A DNA stretch of 64,000 bases from Bradyrhizobium sp. CCBAU 051011 (GTDB lineage Bacteria; Pseudomonadota; Alphaproteobacteria; Rhizobiales; Xanthobacteraceae), in assembly GCF_009930815.1 (NCBI RefSeq), contig NZ_CP022222.1, positions 1,592,501 to 1,656,500 of the forward strand, read 5' to 3'. The notes beneath the pieces are model-generated. The model did no database searches, had not been told where the DNA came from, and was given only the letters and a program-made list of their open reading frames with translations. Within the stretch, counting starts at the first letter, position 1, and every line of letters starts with the position of its first letter. This document shows positions 18,413-29,268 of the stretch, in pieces. Made by a program: the position numbers and the translations under genes.

Positions 18413-18577
18413 TCACATCGGCCGGACGAGAACGGCCGGCCCCTTGACCATGGTGACCGCGAAGAACAGCACGACGAGAACGCCGAGCGCGAGCGCAATG
18501 GCGATCGAGCGATGACGGCGGCTTCTTTTCTGCGCCTCGGTGAGGACGATTCCATCTGGCTGCTGCTTGTTGTCCAT
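18413..18577 (-). CDS. 54-residue CoxF-like single-span protein of the oxidase operon
   Basis: Between ctaB and ctaG a complete 54-codon frame runs from ATG 18577 to TGA 18413, with 18 bases to the ctaB stop and coupling to the ctaG start. The product begins [20 protein letters not shown] and then has one membrane helix ([21 protein letters not shown]) and a short tail. Position, size and topology match the small CoxF-type proteins of Bradyrhizobium oxidase operons; sequence-level assignment is tentative. It is short enough to be missed by gene callers with a 60-residue cut-off. Confidence 0.8.
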   Translation of the reverse strand: MDNKQQPDGIVLTEAQKRSRRHRSIAIALALGVLVVLFFAVTMVKGPAVLVRPM

Positions 18578-18595
18578 GCGCTCGCCATACGCCCC

Positions 18596-19555
18596 CTACC
18601 CGACCAAAGGCATAACGGCGCGGATCGCCGGTGCGACCGCGCGGACGACGACCTCGAGCAGGAGGGTCGCAAACAGCGCGAACAAATATAGGATCGAGAA
18701 GGCAAAGAGCCGGCGCGTCGCGCGGCCCGCCTGCTTGCCCACGCGGTGGCGGTAGACGTCGATGGCAAGCCACATCATGCCGGCGCCAAGCACGAGTGAG
18801 ACGACACCGTAGACCGCGTCGAAATAGCCGAGCGGCCAGGGCGCAAACGCGGTCGCGACCAGCACGACGGTGTAAAGCAGGATCTGCAGGCGCGTCGCGT
18901 CGGGACCGGCGACGACGGGCAGCATCGGCACGCCGGCGCGGGCGTAATCGTCGGAACGGAACAGCGCCAGCGCCCAGAAATGCGGCGGCGTCCAGAAGAA
19001 GATGATGAGGAACAGGAGCACCGGCTCCATCGACAGCGAGCCGGTGGCGGCGGCCCATGCCACCACAGGCGGCAGCGCGCCGGCGGCGCCGCCGATCACG
19101 ATGTTCTGCGCAGTCCAGCGCTTTAGCCACATGGTGTAGATCACGACATAGAAGAAGATCGTGAACGCTAACAGCCCGCCGGCCAGCCAGTTGACGAGGA
19201 CGCCGAGCGTCATCACAGCGAAGAACGAAAGCGTCAGGCCGAACGCCATCGCTTCGCCGGCGGTGATGCGGCCGCGCGGGATCGGCCGGTTCGCGGTGCG
19301 CGACATCTTGGCGTCGATGTCGCCCTCAAGCGCCATGTTCAGCGCGCCCGAGGCGCCGGCACCGACCGCGATGCAGAGGATCGAGGTGAACGCCAGGATT
19401 GGATGGACGTAGCCCGGCGCGATCACGAGGCCGACCAGCGCGGTGAAGATCACGAGGGACATCACCCGCGGCTTCAAGAGCGCAATGTAGTCGCCGACTT
19501 CCGCCTCGGAAATCCGAGGCCGAACATCGATGGCGTTATGGTCGACTACCGACAA
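18596..19555 (-). CDS. ctaB: Protoheme IX farnesyltransferase (haem O synthase)
   Basis: The 319-residue UbiA-family integral membrane enzyme attaches a farnesyl group to haem b to make haem O, the precursor of haem a. It has the substrate-binding motif [23 protein letters not shown] and the second loop [14 protein letters not shown], with about nine membrane helices. The start at 19555 ([14 protein letters not shown]) is natural for the family. It lies 59 bases downstream of ctaD. Confidence 0.97.
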   Translation of the reverse strand: MSVVDHNAIDVRPRISEAEVGDYIALLKPRVMSLVIFTALVGLVIAPGYVHPILAFTSILCIAVGAGASGALNMALEGDIDAKMSRTANRPIPRGRITAGEAMAFGLTLSFFAVMTLGVLVNWLAGGLLAFTIFFYVVIYTMWLKRWTAQNIVIGGAAGALPPVVAWAAATGSLSMEPVLLFLIIFFWTPPHFWALALFRSDDYARAGVPMLPVVAGPDATRLQILLYTVVLVATAFAPWPLGYFDAVYGVVSLVLGAGMMWLAIDVYRHRVGKQAGRATRRLFAFSILYLFALFATLLLEVVVRAVAPAIRAVMPLVG

Positions 19556-19614
19556 GATCTATCTCGCTTCATCAAGGCCGCGGCGCGCAACGGATGCGCG
19601 CCGCGAATAACCGT

Positions 19615-22154
<2,540 letters not shown>

Positions 22155-22644
22155 GCCGCTCGCGCTCCTTTAGAAAAAATCCCCAAAGCATTCCCACCGG
22201 ATGGCCGGGAATGCCGCACGATCCGCCCTCACAAACGGCCTACCGGAGGTACTATACCTCGGGCCAGATCGTTAGAACGCGTCGAAATCCAGCCTCTCAA
22301 ACCATAATTCTAAGGCTCTCGCAATGCAGTAGTAGGGTGCAAAGCCATGCGTCACCTGCTATTCGCCGGACGCCGGATTTTCCAGCTAAATCAGCAAAAA
22401 CCCGCCGTTTCGCAAGCTCGTGCCGCTTGACAGCCGGTTTGCCGGATGTAGGCACAGTCACGGCGATCCCGGACGACCTGATTCGCTTGGGCCAGCCCAA
22501 TCCTTGACGGCATGGATTGGCTCTCGGCTGCCTTTAAGGCGCCGTCATTGCGTATCAGTCCGGATGAACCCAGTTACAACGCGTGCTGCCAGCCCGGCCG
22601 GAAACGTCACCGGCCGCTGCCGGAAACCAAGAGGATCGACCCGG
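22155..22644. other. 490-base divergent intergenic region, ctaC / IalB gene
   Basis: No gene, RNA gene or strong repeat was found here. Two TTGACA/TTGACG-like boxes occur on the plus strand (near 22428 and 22505) but neither has a good -10 partner at 16-18 bases. It should hold the promoter of the ctaC operon on the minus strand. Confidence 0.5.
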
Positions 22645-23181
22645 ATGGGGCGTTCGAAACATCAGGCAGGATTTGGCCTGGAACCGGCCCGCTGGCTCGG
22701 CGGCCTGCTCGCCGTGGCCTTCCTGTTCGGCCTGACCCAGGCGGCGAGCGCGCAAGGCGCCGTGCGGTCGGTTCATGGCGACTGGCAGATCCGCTGCGAC
22801 ACCCCGCCGGGTGCCCAGGGCGAGCAATGCGCGCTGATCCAGAGCGTGGTCGCCGAGGACCGCTCCAACGCCGGCCTCACCGTGATCGTGCTGAAGACCG
22901 CCGACCAGAAGAGCAAGTTGATGCGGGTAGTGGCGCCGCTCGGCGTCCTGCTGCCCTCCGGCCTCGGGCTGAAGCTCGACAACCAGGACGTCGGCCGCGC
23001 CGGCTTTGTTCGCTGCCTGCCCAATGGCTGCGTCGCCGAGGTCGTGATGGACGAGAAGCTGCTCGGCCAGCTCCGGGGCGCCAAAACCGCGACCTTCATT
23101 ATTTTCGAGACGCCCGAAGAGGGCATCGGCTTCCCGCTCAGCCTGAACGGGCTGGGCGAAGGATACGACAAGCTGCCGTGA
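22645..23181 (+). CDS. IalB-family (invasion-associated locus B) periplasmic protein
   Basis: The 178-residue protein starts MGRSKHQAGFGLEPARWLGG, with a signal peptide ending near AASAQG. The mature domain has the family pattern: VHGDWQIRCDTPPGAQGEQCALIQSV (first Cys pair), PLGVLLPSGLGLKLD and RCLPNGCVAEVVMD (second Cys pair), suggesting two disulphides. IalB proteins are common in Rhizobiales; in Bartonella the name comes from erythrocyte invasion, which says nothing about function here. The longer frame upstream is not natural protein. Confidence 0.9.
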   Translation: MGRSKHQAGFGLEPARWLGGLLAVAFLFGLTQAASAQGAVRSVHGDWQIRCDTPPGAQGEQCALIQSVVAEDRSNAGLTVIVLKTADQKSKLMRVVAPLGVLLPSGLGLKLDNQDVGRAGFVRCLPNGCVAEVVMDEKLLGQLRGAKTATFIIFETPEEGIGFPLSLNGLGEGYDKLP

Positions 23182-23196
23182 CGCCGAGCCGACAGC

Positions 23197-23793
23197 TCAA
23201 CCGGCGCTGGCGTAATAATCGAGCAGCCGGCGCGCCTCGGTAGAGAGCCAGTCCGCTTCGCCGCTGATATAGCCTTCGACTTGCCCGGTGACGCCGATCA
23301 GGAAAGTGATCGGCATGGCGTACAGCGCGAACGGCGTGTCGGCCTGCCCGCCTGCGCCGGTTCTTGCCACGAGGCCATCGGGATCAAGACCGATTGCGAG
23401 GCGGCGAAGCTTCAACGCTTTCACAAACGGCGCAACGACCGATCGGTCGCGATCCGTCGCCACGGCGATCACCTCAAAATCCCTGCGGTCGCTCGCCGCC
23501 AGCCGGTCCAGCATCGGCAGTTCGGTCCGGCAGGCGGGGCACCAGGTCGCCCAGAAATTGACGAGCGCGACTTTGCCCCGCAGGGACGTCAAATCGATCG
23601 CGCCGCCGGACAGACGCGGAATTGGTACCGATGGCACCGGCCTTGCGCCGCGAAGCTGGATGAACTGATGCCGGACGGTTGCGAACGGCGGCGGCCCATC
23701 GGCCCGGACACGAGCCGACATCGCGGCCAAGGCGCCAGCCCCGAGCAGCCCTGCAACGAGGGTGCGGCGTGTTAGTCTGCGATGTGGCGTCAT
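23197..23793 (-). CDS. TlpA-like periplasmic thiol-disulphide oxidoreductase with Tat-like signal
   Basis: The 198-residue protein starts at ATG 23793 with MTPHRRLTRRTLVAGLLGAG, a twin-arginine-like signal peptide. A thioredoxin fold of the TlpA/ResA type follows with active site Cys85 and Cys88 (FWATWCPACRTELPML) and the family cis-Pro segment AMPITFLIG. Because of a frameshift in the dsrE gene just upstream, the two genes form one uninterrupted reading frame from 24312; the internal ATG and second signal peptide show that TlpA is a separate protein. It probably keeps periplasmic thiols reduced for a sulphur-handling pathway. Confidence 0.9.
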   Translation of the reverse strand: MTPHRRLTRRTLVAGLLGAGALAAMSARVRADGPPPFATVRHQFIQLRGARPVPSVPIPRLSGGAIDLTSLRGKVALVNFWATWCPACRTELPMLDRLAASDRRDFEVIAVATDRDRSVVAPFVKALKLRRLAIGLDPDGLVARTGAGGQADTPFALYAMPITFLIGVTGQVEGYISGEADWLSTEARRLLDYYASAG

Positions 23794-23809
23794 GGCCGAT
23801 ATCCGCTTG

Positions 23810-24312
23810 TCATGACCGGATGTAGGACCAGCCGGCTTCCTGTAGTTCGATATGCGCCCGGGCCCGCTCGGCACAAGATCGACATTGTCAATCAGTGTGA
23901 TCGGACGGCCCTCTTGGCGTTCCATGCCGAGCTTGGTTGCCTCGCAGACCACGAATCGGATGTTCGAATTGACCGTCCTCAATACGCGCAGCATGTCTTT
24001 CACCGGCGAGGTATCGGCGCGCAACATGTGAACGCCGGCATTATAGGCGACCACCTCGATCGTGAACGGTTCGTTCCGTTCCTGGTAGTATTTCGGGAGG
24101 TTGAGCGAGGTCGAGATCAAGGCGCGCATCGTGGTGGGATCGTCGGTGTTGATCGGCAGCACCAGCCGATGCATCGGCGGCGAAGCTGGCTTCGTCTGCG
24201 GTTTTGAGGTCGCCGCTTCGGATCCTGTCAGTAACAGGGTCACCGTCAGCGGCAGCACGAAGGCCAGCACAAGCCCTGCAACGGCCGTCAATTCGCGGCG
24301 AGAAATGCGCAT
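23810..24312 (-). pseudogene. DsrE-family sulphur-relay protein gene with a one-base frameshift near its 3' end
   Basis: Translation from ATG 24312 gives a signal-anchored DsrE-like protein: HRLVLPINTDDPTTMRALI, then IEVVAYNAGVHMLRADTSPV and FVVCEATKLGMERQEGRPI, up to VPSGPGR. The usual C-terminus of the family (ELQEQGW-Y-RP) then appears only in the next frame, as HIELQEAGWSYIRS followed by TGA at 23810-23812. Adding one base at about 23853-23860 restores a 167-residue protein ending 16 bases before the tlpA start. As written, the frame runs on into tlpA. It could be a real mutation or a sequence error. Confidence 0.82.
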
Positions 24313-24322
24313 CGCAGCAGCC

Positions 24323-24715
24323 TCACGAAGTCTCGGCAAGCAATGCGATCTGGCCACGCTCCGCATAGGCAACCACAGCGTTCAGCGCCAGAAGAACAAT
24401 GGCCGGCACCGGCGAGCCGCCGATGACGAATAAATGGGTGATCACCGCGCCGATCATGATGCAGATCAGCAGCAGCGCGCCGAGGGCGGCCTTCCGGGGC
24501 AAGAGCAGCAGGATCGCGCCCATGATTTCGAGACCGCCGGTGACATAGCGAAACCATTGGCCGAGCCCGATATGCTGAAACTCCTCGACCAGCATGGGGA
24601 CGCCATAGAGCTTCGCCCCGCCGGCCGCCACAAAGGCGAGCGCAAGCAATCCCCTGACCACCCACAGGGTGGCAGACGTCCAGTACGGTCTGGTTGGCGC
24701 AACAATCGTAGACAT
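24323..24715 (-). CDS. DoxX-family membrane protein
   Basis: The 130-residue protein starts MSTIVAPTRPYWTSATLW behind a GGGAG site; an upstream in-frame Met is less likely. It has four membrane helices, with the family's first-helix pattern VVRGLLALAFVAAGGAKLYG followed by FQHIGLGQWFRYVTGGLEIMGAI. DoxX proteins relate to the small subunit of thiosulphate:quinone oxidoreductase. The gap to dsrE is ten bases, and tlpA follows, so the three form one operon likely concerned with thiol or sulphur redox. Confidence 0.88.
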   Translation of the reverse strand: MSTIVAPTRPYWTSATLWVVRGLLALAFVAAGGAKLYGVPMLVEEFQHIGLGQWFRYVTGGLEIMGAILLLLPRKAALGALLLICIMIGAVITHLFVIGGSPVPAIVLLALNAVVAYAERGQIALLAETS

Positions 24716-24850
24716 CGAGAAAACTCCCGAAATGGTGAAAGCGGCGGTGGACAGCAGTGCCATCCGCCGGCGGAGCCCCTAAGGGGCTGTCAAACCCAAA
24801 ATTCGGGACTAAGATGAAATTGACAAGTAGGATGATTTTTCTGGGGTAGT

Positions 24851-25246
24851 ATGGAAAAACAGACTAATGAGAATGAAGGGCAGGAATGCCCGTCCGAACG
24901 GGCCAGAGCGCAGTTGCATCGGGCGCTTCGCCTGCTCTCAGGCAAGTGGAAGGGCGAAATCCTCTGGCAGCTTGTCGACGGCAAGCAGCGGTTCGGCCAA
25001 TTGCGGCGCGCCATCCCGGATGTGACTCAGCATATGCTGACGACCCAGCTCCGCGACCTCGAAAGCGAGGGCTTGGTGAAGCGCACAGTATTTCCCGAAG
25101 TGCCGCCGCGGGTGGAATACGAGATGACCCCGGCGGCCCGAGCGTTGCGGCCCGTGTTCGACGAGCTGTTCCGCTGGGCCAATGCACACGTCAGGCCGGA
25201 GCCCGGCGCGGACACTGCCGGCAAAGGGGATGACAAGCTGCCGTGA
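24851..25246 (+). CDS. HxlR-family winged-helix transcriptional regulator
   Basis: The 131-residue protein has the HxlR winged helix: ALRLLSGKWKGEILWQLVDGKQRFGQLRRAIP, then LTTQLRDLESEGLVKRTVFPEVPPRVEYEMTPAARAL. A cysteine stands before the domain (QECPSERAR), in the position used for thiol-based sensing by some HxlR proteins such as HypR and YodB. It is divergent from doxX-dsrE-tlpA across 135 bases, so it is the likely redox-responsive regulator of that operon. Confidence 0.9.
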   Translation: MEKQTNENEGQECPSERARAQLHRALRLLSGKWKGEILWQLVDGKQRFGQLRRAIPDVTQHMLTTQLRDLESEGLVKRTVFPEVPPRVEYEMTPAARALRPVFDELFRWANAHVRPEPGADTAGKGDDKLP

Positions 25247-25253
25247 GGGGTTG

Positions 25254-25748
25254 CTAGAACAGCAGCCCCATCAGGACCAGGTTTTCGTAACCGCCATCAA
25301 CGAGAATGCGGTTGCGCTGCAGCCCTTCGATTGCAAAGCCGAATTTCTTGTAGAGCTCGATCGCGCCCGTATTGCTCTCCCGAACCGTCAGTTCGACCCG
25401 TCGCAGCCCAAACTCCCGCGCCGCGCCGAGCGTCTGCCGGATCAAACGCCCGCCTATTCCCTGTCGCCGGAATTCCGGCAGCAACGCGATCCCGAGAACG
25501 CCGACATGGGCATAGATCGGCCTTGGGTTGGGCACAACATCGCACCAGCCGATGACCCGGCCGGAGGAAACCGCGACCAGTTGCGGATAACCATGCGCGA
25601 TATTGTCGAGAACGAAGGCCCGCGTCGCTTCGAACGGCGGGGCTTCCAGAAACGCCAGATAGCGCCGCTCCCGCGCGACGAAGTCGAGGGCTCGATGAAA
25701 GCTTTCGATATGGTCTTGCGTTATCGGAACAATTTCGACTGCAGCCAT
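25254..25748 (-). CDS. GNAT N-acetyltransferase
   Basis: The 164-residue protein starts MAAVEIVPITQDHIESFH; the longer frame upstream is the antisense of tldD. The acetyl-CoA-binding signature is GVLGIALLPEFRRQGIGGRLIRQTL, followed by VELTVRESNTGAIELYKKFGFAIEG, close to the RimI-like and YhhY-like group. The substrate is unknown. It converges on the HxlR gene, with only seven bases between stops. Confidence 0.88.
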   Translation of the reverse strand: MAAVEIVPITQDHIESFHRALDFVARERRYLAFLEAPPFEATRAFVLDNIAHGYPQLVAVSSGRVIGWCDVVPNPRPIYAHVGVLGIALLPEFRRQGIGGRLIRQTLGAAREFGLRRVELTVRESNTGAIELYKKFGFAIEGLQRNRILVDGGYENLVLMGLLF

Positions 25749-25836
25749 CGTCTCGGCAACGTGTTGATTCCGCCCCTCGCGGAATGGCGGGGAAACAACT
25801 ATCTTGGATGCGCCCCTCCGACAACGGACTGATTTG

Positions 25837-27261
25837 ATGACCAATCCCGCTACAACCTCCCTCCTCGACCGCGCCAATCTCGACCGCGATGCCGTCCGGC
25901 GCGAGATCACGCGGGGCCTTTCGGGCGCCGACGACGGCGAGCTGTTTCTGGAATATGGCCAGACCGAAGCGCTCGGTTTTGACAATGGGCGCTTGAAGCA
26001 GGCGACCTATGACACCAGCCAGGGTTTTGGCCTGCGCGCGGTGAAGGACGACGCGGTCGGTTACGCGCATTCATCTGATGTCTCGCTGCCGGCGCTGATC
26101 CGCGCGGCGGATGCGGTCGCGGCCGTGCGCGGCGGCTACAGCGGCAATTTTGCCGCTGCGCCCGCCCATACCAACGTCCGGCTCTATGGCGACGAGAATC
26201 CGCTGGATGCGCCGGGGTTCGAGGCCAAGGTGAAGCTGCTGGCCGAAATCGACGCCTATGTGCGCGACAAGGATCCGCGGGTGCGGCAGGCTTCCATCAG
26301 CCTGGGGGCCACCTGGCAGGTGGTGGAGATCTTGCGGCCCGACGGCGAAAGCTATCGCGACATCCGCCCGCTGGTGCGGGTCAATATTTCGGTGGTCGCC
26401 GGACAAGGCGACCGGCAGGAAAGCGGCAGCAAGGGCTATGGCGGCCGCGAGGGCTATGCCCGCTTCATTGAGACCAAGGCGTGGCGCGAGGCCGCCGATG
26501 GCGCGATCCGCGAGGCGCTGGTCAATCTGGAATCGGTCCCTGCTCCTGCCGGCGAGATGGACGTGGTGCTGGGCGCCGGCTGGCCCGGCGTGATGCTGCA
26601 TGAAGCGGTCGGTCACGGCCTCGAAGGCGACTTCAACCGCAAGCAGACCTCGGCGTTCGCAGGGCTGATGGGCAAGCAGGTCGCGGCCAAGGGCGTCACC
26701 GTGGTCGACGACGGCACCATGGCCTCGCGGCGCGGTTCTCTCTCCATCGACGACGAGGGCACGCCGACCAACCGCACCGTGCTGATCGAGGACGGCATCC
26801 TGGTCGGCTACATGCAGGACCGCCAGAACGCGCGGCTGATGAACATGAAGCCGACCGGCAACGGCCGCCGCCAGAGCTACGCCCATGTGCCGATGCCGCG
26901 CATGACCAACACCTACATGCTGGCGGGCCAGCGCGACCCCGCGGAAATTTTGGCCTCTGTGAAGAACGGCGTCTATGCCGCCAATTTCGGCGGCGGCCAG
27001 GTCGACATCACCTCCGGCAAATACGTGTTCCAGTGCACCGAGGCCTACAAGATCGAGAACGGCAAGCTCGGCGCGCCGCTCAAGGGCGCGATGCTGATCG
27101 GCAACGGGCCGACCGACCTGCACAGAATCACCATGGTCGGCAACGACCTGGCGCTCGATACCGGCATCGGCACCTGCGGCAAGAACGGCCAGGGCGTGCC
27201 GGTTGGCGTCGGCCAGCCGACGCTGCGGATGGAACGGATCACGGTCGGAGGAACAGGCTAG
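25837..27261 (+). CDS. tldD: TldD metalloprotease
   Basis: The 474-residue protein starts MTNPATTSLLDRANL. TldD and TldE form a heterodimeric zinc protease that trims modified peptides such as microcin precursors and affects gyrase-toxin sensitivity. The metal motif HEAVGHGLEGDF begins at H255, with the downstream CTEAYKIENGKLGAPLKGAMLIGNG block of the family. No tldE/pmbA gene is in the window, as is usual. The stop overlaps the signal peptidase GTG start by one base, so the two are co-transcribed. Confidence 0.95.
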   Translation: MTNPATTSLLDRANLDRDAVRREITRGLSGADDGELFLEYGQTEALGFDNGRLKQATYDTSQGFGLRAVKDDAVGYAHSSDVSLPALIRAADAVAAVRGGYSGNFAAAPAHTNVRLYGDENPLDAPGFEAKVKLLAEIDAYVRDKDPRVRQASISLGATWQVVEILRPDGESYRDIRPLVRVNISVVAGQGDRQESGSKGYGGREGYARFIETKAWREAADGAIREALVNLESVPAPAGEMDVVLGAGWPGVMLHEAVGHGLEGDFNRKQTSAFAGLMGKQVAAKGVTVVDDGTMASRRGSLSIDDEGTPTNRTVLIEDGILVGYMQDRQNARLMNMKPTGNGRRQSYAHVPMPRMTNTYMLAGQRDPAEILASVKNGVYAANFGGGQVDITSGKYVFQCTEAYKIENGKLGAPLKGAMLIGNGPTDLHRITMVGNDLALDTGIGTCGKNGQGVPVGVGQPTLRMERITVGGTG

Positions 27262-28049
27262 TGAGCGACGAGAAATTGGTAGGTGGTGACAAGGATGCAT
27301 CTCCCGGCCAATGGGCGAGCTGGCGCGCGCAAGCCGTGCAGTTGGCGGCAATTGTTGCCGTCGTGTTCGTCGCCAAGGGCGCACTTGCCGAACCGTTTTA
27401 CGTGCCATCCGGCTCGATGGAGCCGACGCTTCTGATAGGCGATGCGCTAGTGGCGTCGAAATACCCCTACGGCTACGGCGCGGCGTCGCTGCCGATCCAG
27501 ATCACGCTGCCCGAGACCGGCCGCCTGTTCGGCGATACGCCCAAGCGTGGCGACGTCGTCGTGTTCCGCTGGCCCGGTGACCGCTCGCAGGCCTGGGTCA
27601 AGCGCGTGGTGGGATTGCCGGGCGACCGCATCCAGTTGCGTCAGGGCCAGCTCTTCATCAACGACCATGCAGCTGAGCTGAAGCCAGACGGCGTCGGCCA
27701 GGCGGAAGACGACCGCGGCAATACCGAACGGGCCTATCGCTTCATCGAGACGCTGCCGAACGGCGTCAGCCACGCGATCTTCAAGATGCGCGACAATGGA
27801 AGGCTCGACAACACGCAAGAAGTGACGGTGCCGCCGGGGCAACTGTTCGTGCTCGGTGACAACAGGGACAATTCCGCCGACAGCCGCGTCGCGGTGCGCG
27901 ATGGCGGCGTCGGCCTGTTGCCGATCGACAATCTGATCGGCCGCGCCGATGCTGTGGTCGGCTCCTGGGATCTCGGCATGCGCAGCCAGCCGGTGTGGAC
28001 CTGGCTGTCGGGTTTCCGGCTGGCGCGGTTTTTTACCTCGGTGCATTGA
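27261..28049 (+). CDS. lepB: Signal peptidase I
   Basis: The 262-residue protein starts at a GTG that shares a base with the tldD stop and has GGAGGAAC upstream. One N-terminal membrane helix (VQLAAIVAVVFVAKGAL) leads into the catalytic domain. Ser52 lies in PSGSMEPTLLIGD and Lys114 in AWVKRVVGLPGD, with box E as LFVLGDNRDNSADSR. It removes signal peptides on the periplasmic side of the inner membrane. Since a main lepB usually sits with rnc and era in this group, this may be a second copy. Confidence 0.93.
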   Translation: MSDEKLVGGDKDASPGQWASWRAQAVQLAAIVAVVFVAKGALAEPFYVPSGSMEPTLLIGDALVASKYPYGYGAASLPIQITLPETGRLFGDTPKRGDVVVFRWPGDRSQAWVKRVVGLPGDRIQLRQGQLFINDHAAELKPDGVGQAEDDRGNTERAYRFIETLPNGVSHAIFKMRDNGRLDNTQEVTVPPGQLFVLGDNRDNSADSRVAVRDGGVGLLPIDNLIGRADAVVGSWDLGMRSQPVWTWLSGFRLARFFTSVH

Positions 28050-28059
28050 GCACTCTCTC

Positions 28060-28144
28060 CGTCATGGCCGGGCTTGGCCATCCACGTCTTGCTTACTGAT
28101 GCACTTCTAAGACGTGGATGCCCGGGACAAGCCCGGGCATGACG
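28060..28144. repeat. Palindromic intergenic repeat (GTCATGGCCGGGCTTG type)
   Basis: The arm from 28060 (cgtcatggccgggcttggcc, then atccacgtctt) pairs with the arm ending at 28144. It sits 10 bases after the lepB stop. A related longer copy lies at 57615-57763. Confidence 0.75.
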
Positions 28145-28163
28145 AAGAAGAGCGTGAGATCGG

Positions 28164-28505
28164 ATGACCTTCGACGACGTCAGAAAAATCGCGCTTCGCT
28201 GGCCTGAGGTCGAGGACGGCACTTCCTACGGCACGCCGGCCTTGAAGGTGCGCAAGAAGATGCTGGTGCGACTGAAGGAAGACGGCGACAGCCTGGTGAT
28301 GCCGGGCGTGCCAAGGGACGAGCGCGAGATGCTGGTGGAAAGCCAGCCGAAGACGTTTTACTTCACCGATCACTACCGCGATTATCCGATGGTGCTGATC
28401 CGCCTGTCTAAGGCTCGCAGCGCCACCGTCGAGCCGTTCCTTCGCCGGCACTGGCGTACGCTGGCGTCGAAAAAGGCGGTGAAGGAATTCGATACGACTT
28501 TGTAG
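28164..28505 (+). CDS. MmcQ/YjbR-family protein
   Basis: The 113-residue protein has the small MmcQ/YjbR fold: MTFDDVRKIALRWPEVEDGTSYGTPALKVRKKML and the C-terminal block HWRTLASKKAVKEFD. Family members bind DNA in structural studies, but their cellular role is not established. The stop codon TAG lies inside the left arm of the palindromic repeat that starts at 28502, so insertion of the repeat may have set this C-terminus. Confidence 0.87.
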   Translation: MTFDDVRKIALRWPEVEDGTSYGTPALKVRKKMLVRLKEDGDSLVMPGVPRDEREMLVESQPKTFYFTDHYRDYPMVLIRLSKARSATVEPFLRRHWRTLASKKAVKEFDTTL

Positions 28506-28590
28506 GGTGGGCAAAGGCGCGCACGCCGTGCCCACCATCTTTCCATGATCGTAAGGGAATGGTGGGCGCGCTGCGCTTTGCCCACCCTAC
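28502..28590. repeat. Palindromic repeat (GTAGGGTGGGCAAAG … CTTTGCCCACCCTAC)
   Basis: The outer arms are perfect inverted copies of at least 14 bases, and inner arms around ATGGTGGGC and GCCCACCAT also pair. A second copy is at 35093-35180. The left arm provides the stop codon of the preceding gene. Confidence 0.8.
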
Positions 28591-28602
28591 GGCGGCGTGC
28601 CT

Positions 28603-29169
28603 ATGGATAAAGACCAATTCCTCACCGCCGCCTTGCAAAATCCCGCCAACGAAAGCATCGCCGAAGAGCTATTTCGGCTCGCGCTGCCCGACGCGTGGCT
28701 GGTCTCCGGCTGTCTGGTGCAGACCGCGTGGAACGTGCTGACCAGACGCGCAGTCGACTACGGCATCAATGATTACGACGTGTTCTATTTCGATCCCGAT
28801 ACGTCGTGGGAGGCGGAAGACGCGATTATTCGCAAGCTGGCGGAGCGCTTCACTGAACACGGGATCGCGGTCGAGGCGCGCAACCAGGCGCGCGTTCATC
28901 TATGGTACCCAGAGAAGCATGGCCTGCCCTATCCGGAGCTACGCTGTTCGACGCAAGGCATCGACCGGTTTCTGACCAGGAACACGCAGATCGGAATTCG
29001 GCGTGTGCGGGATGGCTATGAGGTCTATGCGCCGAATGGTTTTGACGATGTCGCTGGGCTGATCGTAAGGCCCAATCCCGGCGCGAATTTTTCCGCGGCG
29101 AATTATGAGGCGAAGGCTGCGCGCTGGAAGGCGCTGTGGCCGGAGATCACGGTGTTGCCGGCGGAATGA
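28603..29169 (+). CDS. Nucleotidyltransferase-like protein (DUF925 type)
   Basis: The 188-residue protein starts MDKDQFLTAALQNPANESIAEEL; a GTG six bases earlier is also possible. It resembles the NTP_transf_6/DUF925 family: AWLVSGCLVQTAWNVLTRR takes the place of the glycine-serine loop, and GINDYDVFYFDPD the acidic metal site. A nucleotidyl transfer activity is inferred from the fold family only; the substrate is unknown. It is flanked by palindromic repeats on both sides and lacks a clear ribosome site. Confidence 0.75.
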   Translation: MDKDQFLTAALQNPANESIAEELFRLALPDAWLVSGCLVQTAWNVLTRRAVDYGINDYDVFYFDPDTSWEAEDAIIRKLAERFTEHGIAVEARNQARVHLWYPEKHGLPYPELRCSTQGIDRFLTRNTQIGIRRVRDGYEVYAPNGFDDVAGLIVRPNPGANFSAANYEAKAARWKALWPEITVLPAE

Positions 29170-29171
29170 AG

Positions 29172-29259
29172 CCGTAGCCCGGATGGAGCGCAGCGAAATC
29201 CGGGAGTGTTGCGGCTGGGTGCGCCCCCCGGATTGCGCTTCGCTCCATCCGGGCTACGG
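29172..29259. repeat. Palindromic repeat (GTAGCCCGGATGGAGCGCAGCG type)
   Basis: The left arm (cgtagcccggatggagcg) and the right arm (cgctccatccgggctacg) are inverted copies enclosing a divergent centre. Copies occur at 32724-32809 and 62974-63060. It begins two bases after the preceding stop codon. Confidence 0.8.
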
Positions 29260-29268
29260 TTCTATACG

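Noticed and set aside
22420..22520. TTGACA and TTGACG boxes upstream of the IalB gene considered as promoters
   Set aside because: Neither has a -10-like hexamer at 16-18 bases, and TTGAC words are frequent by chance.
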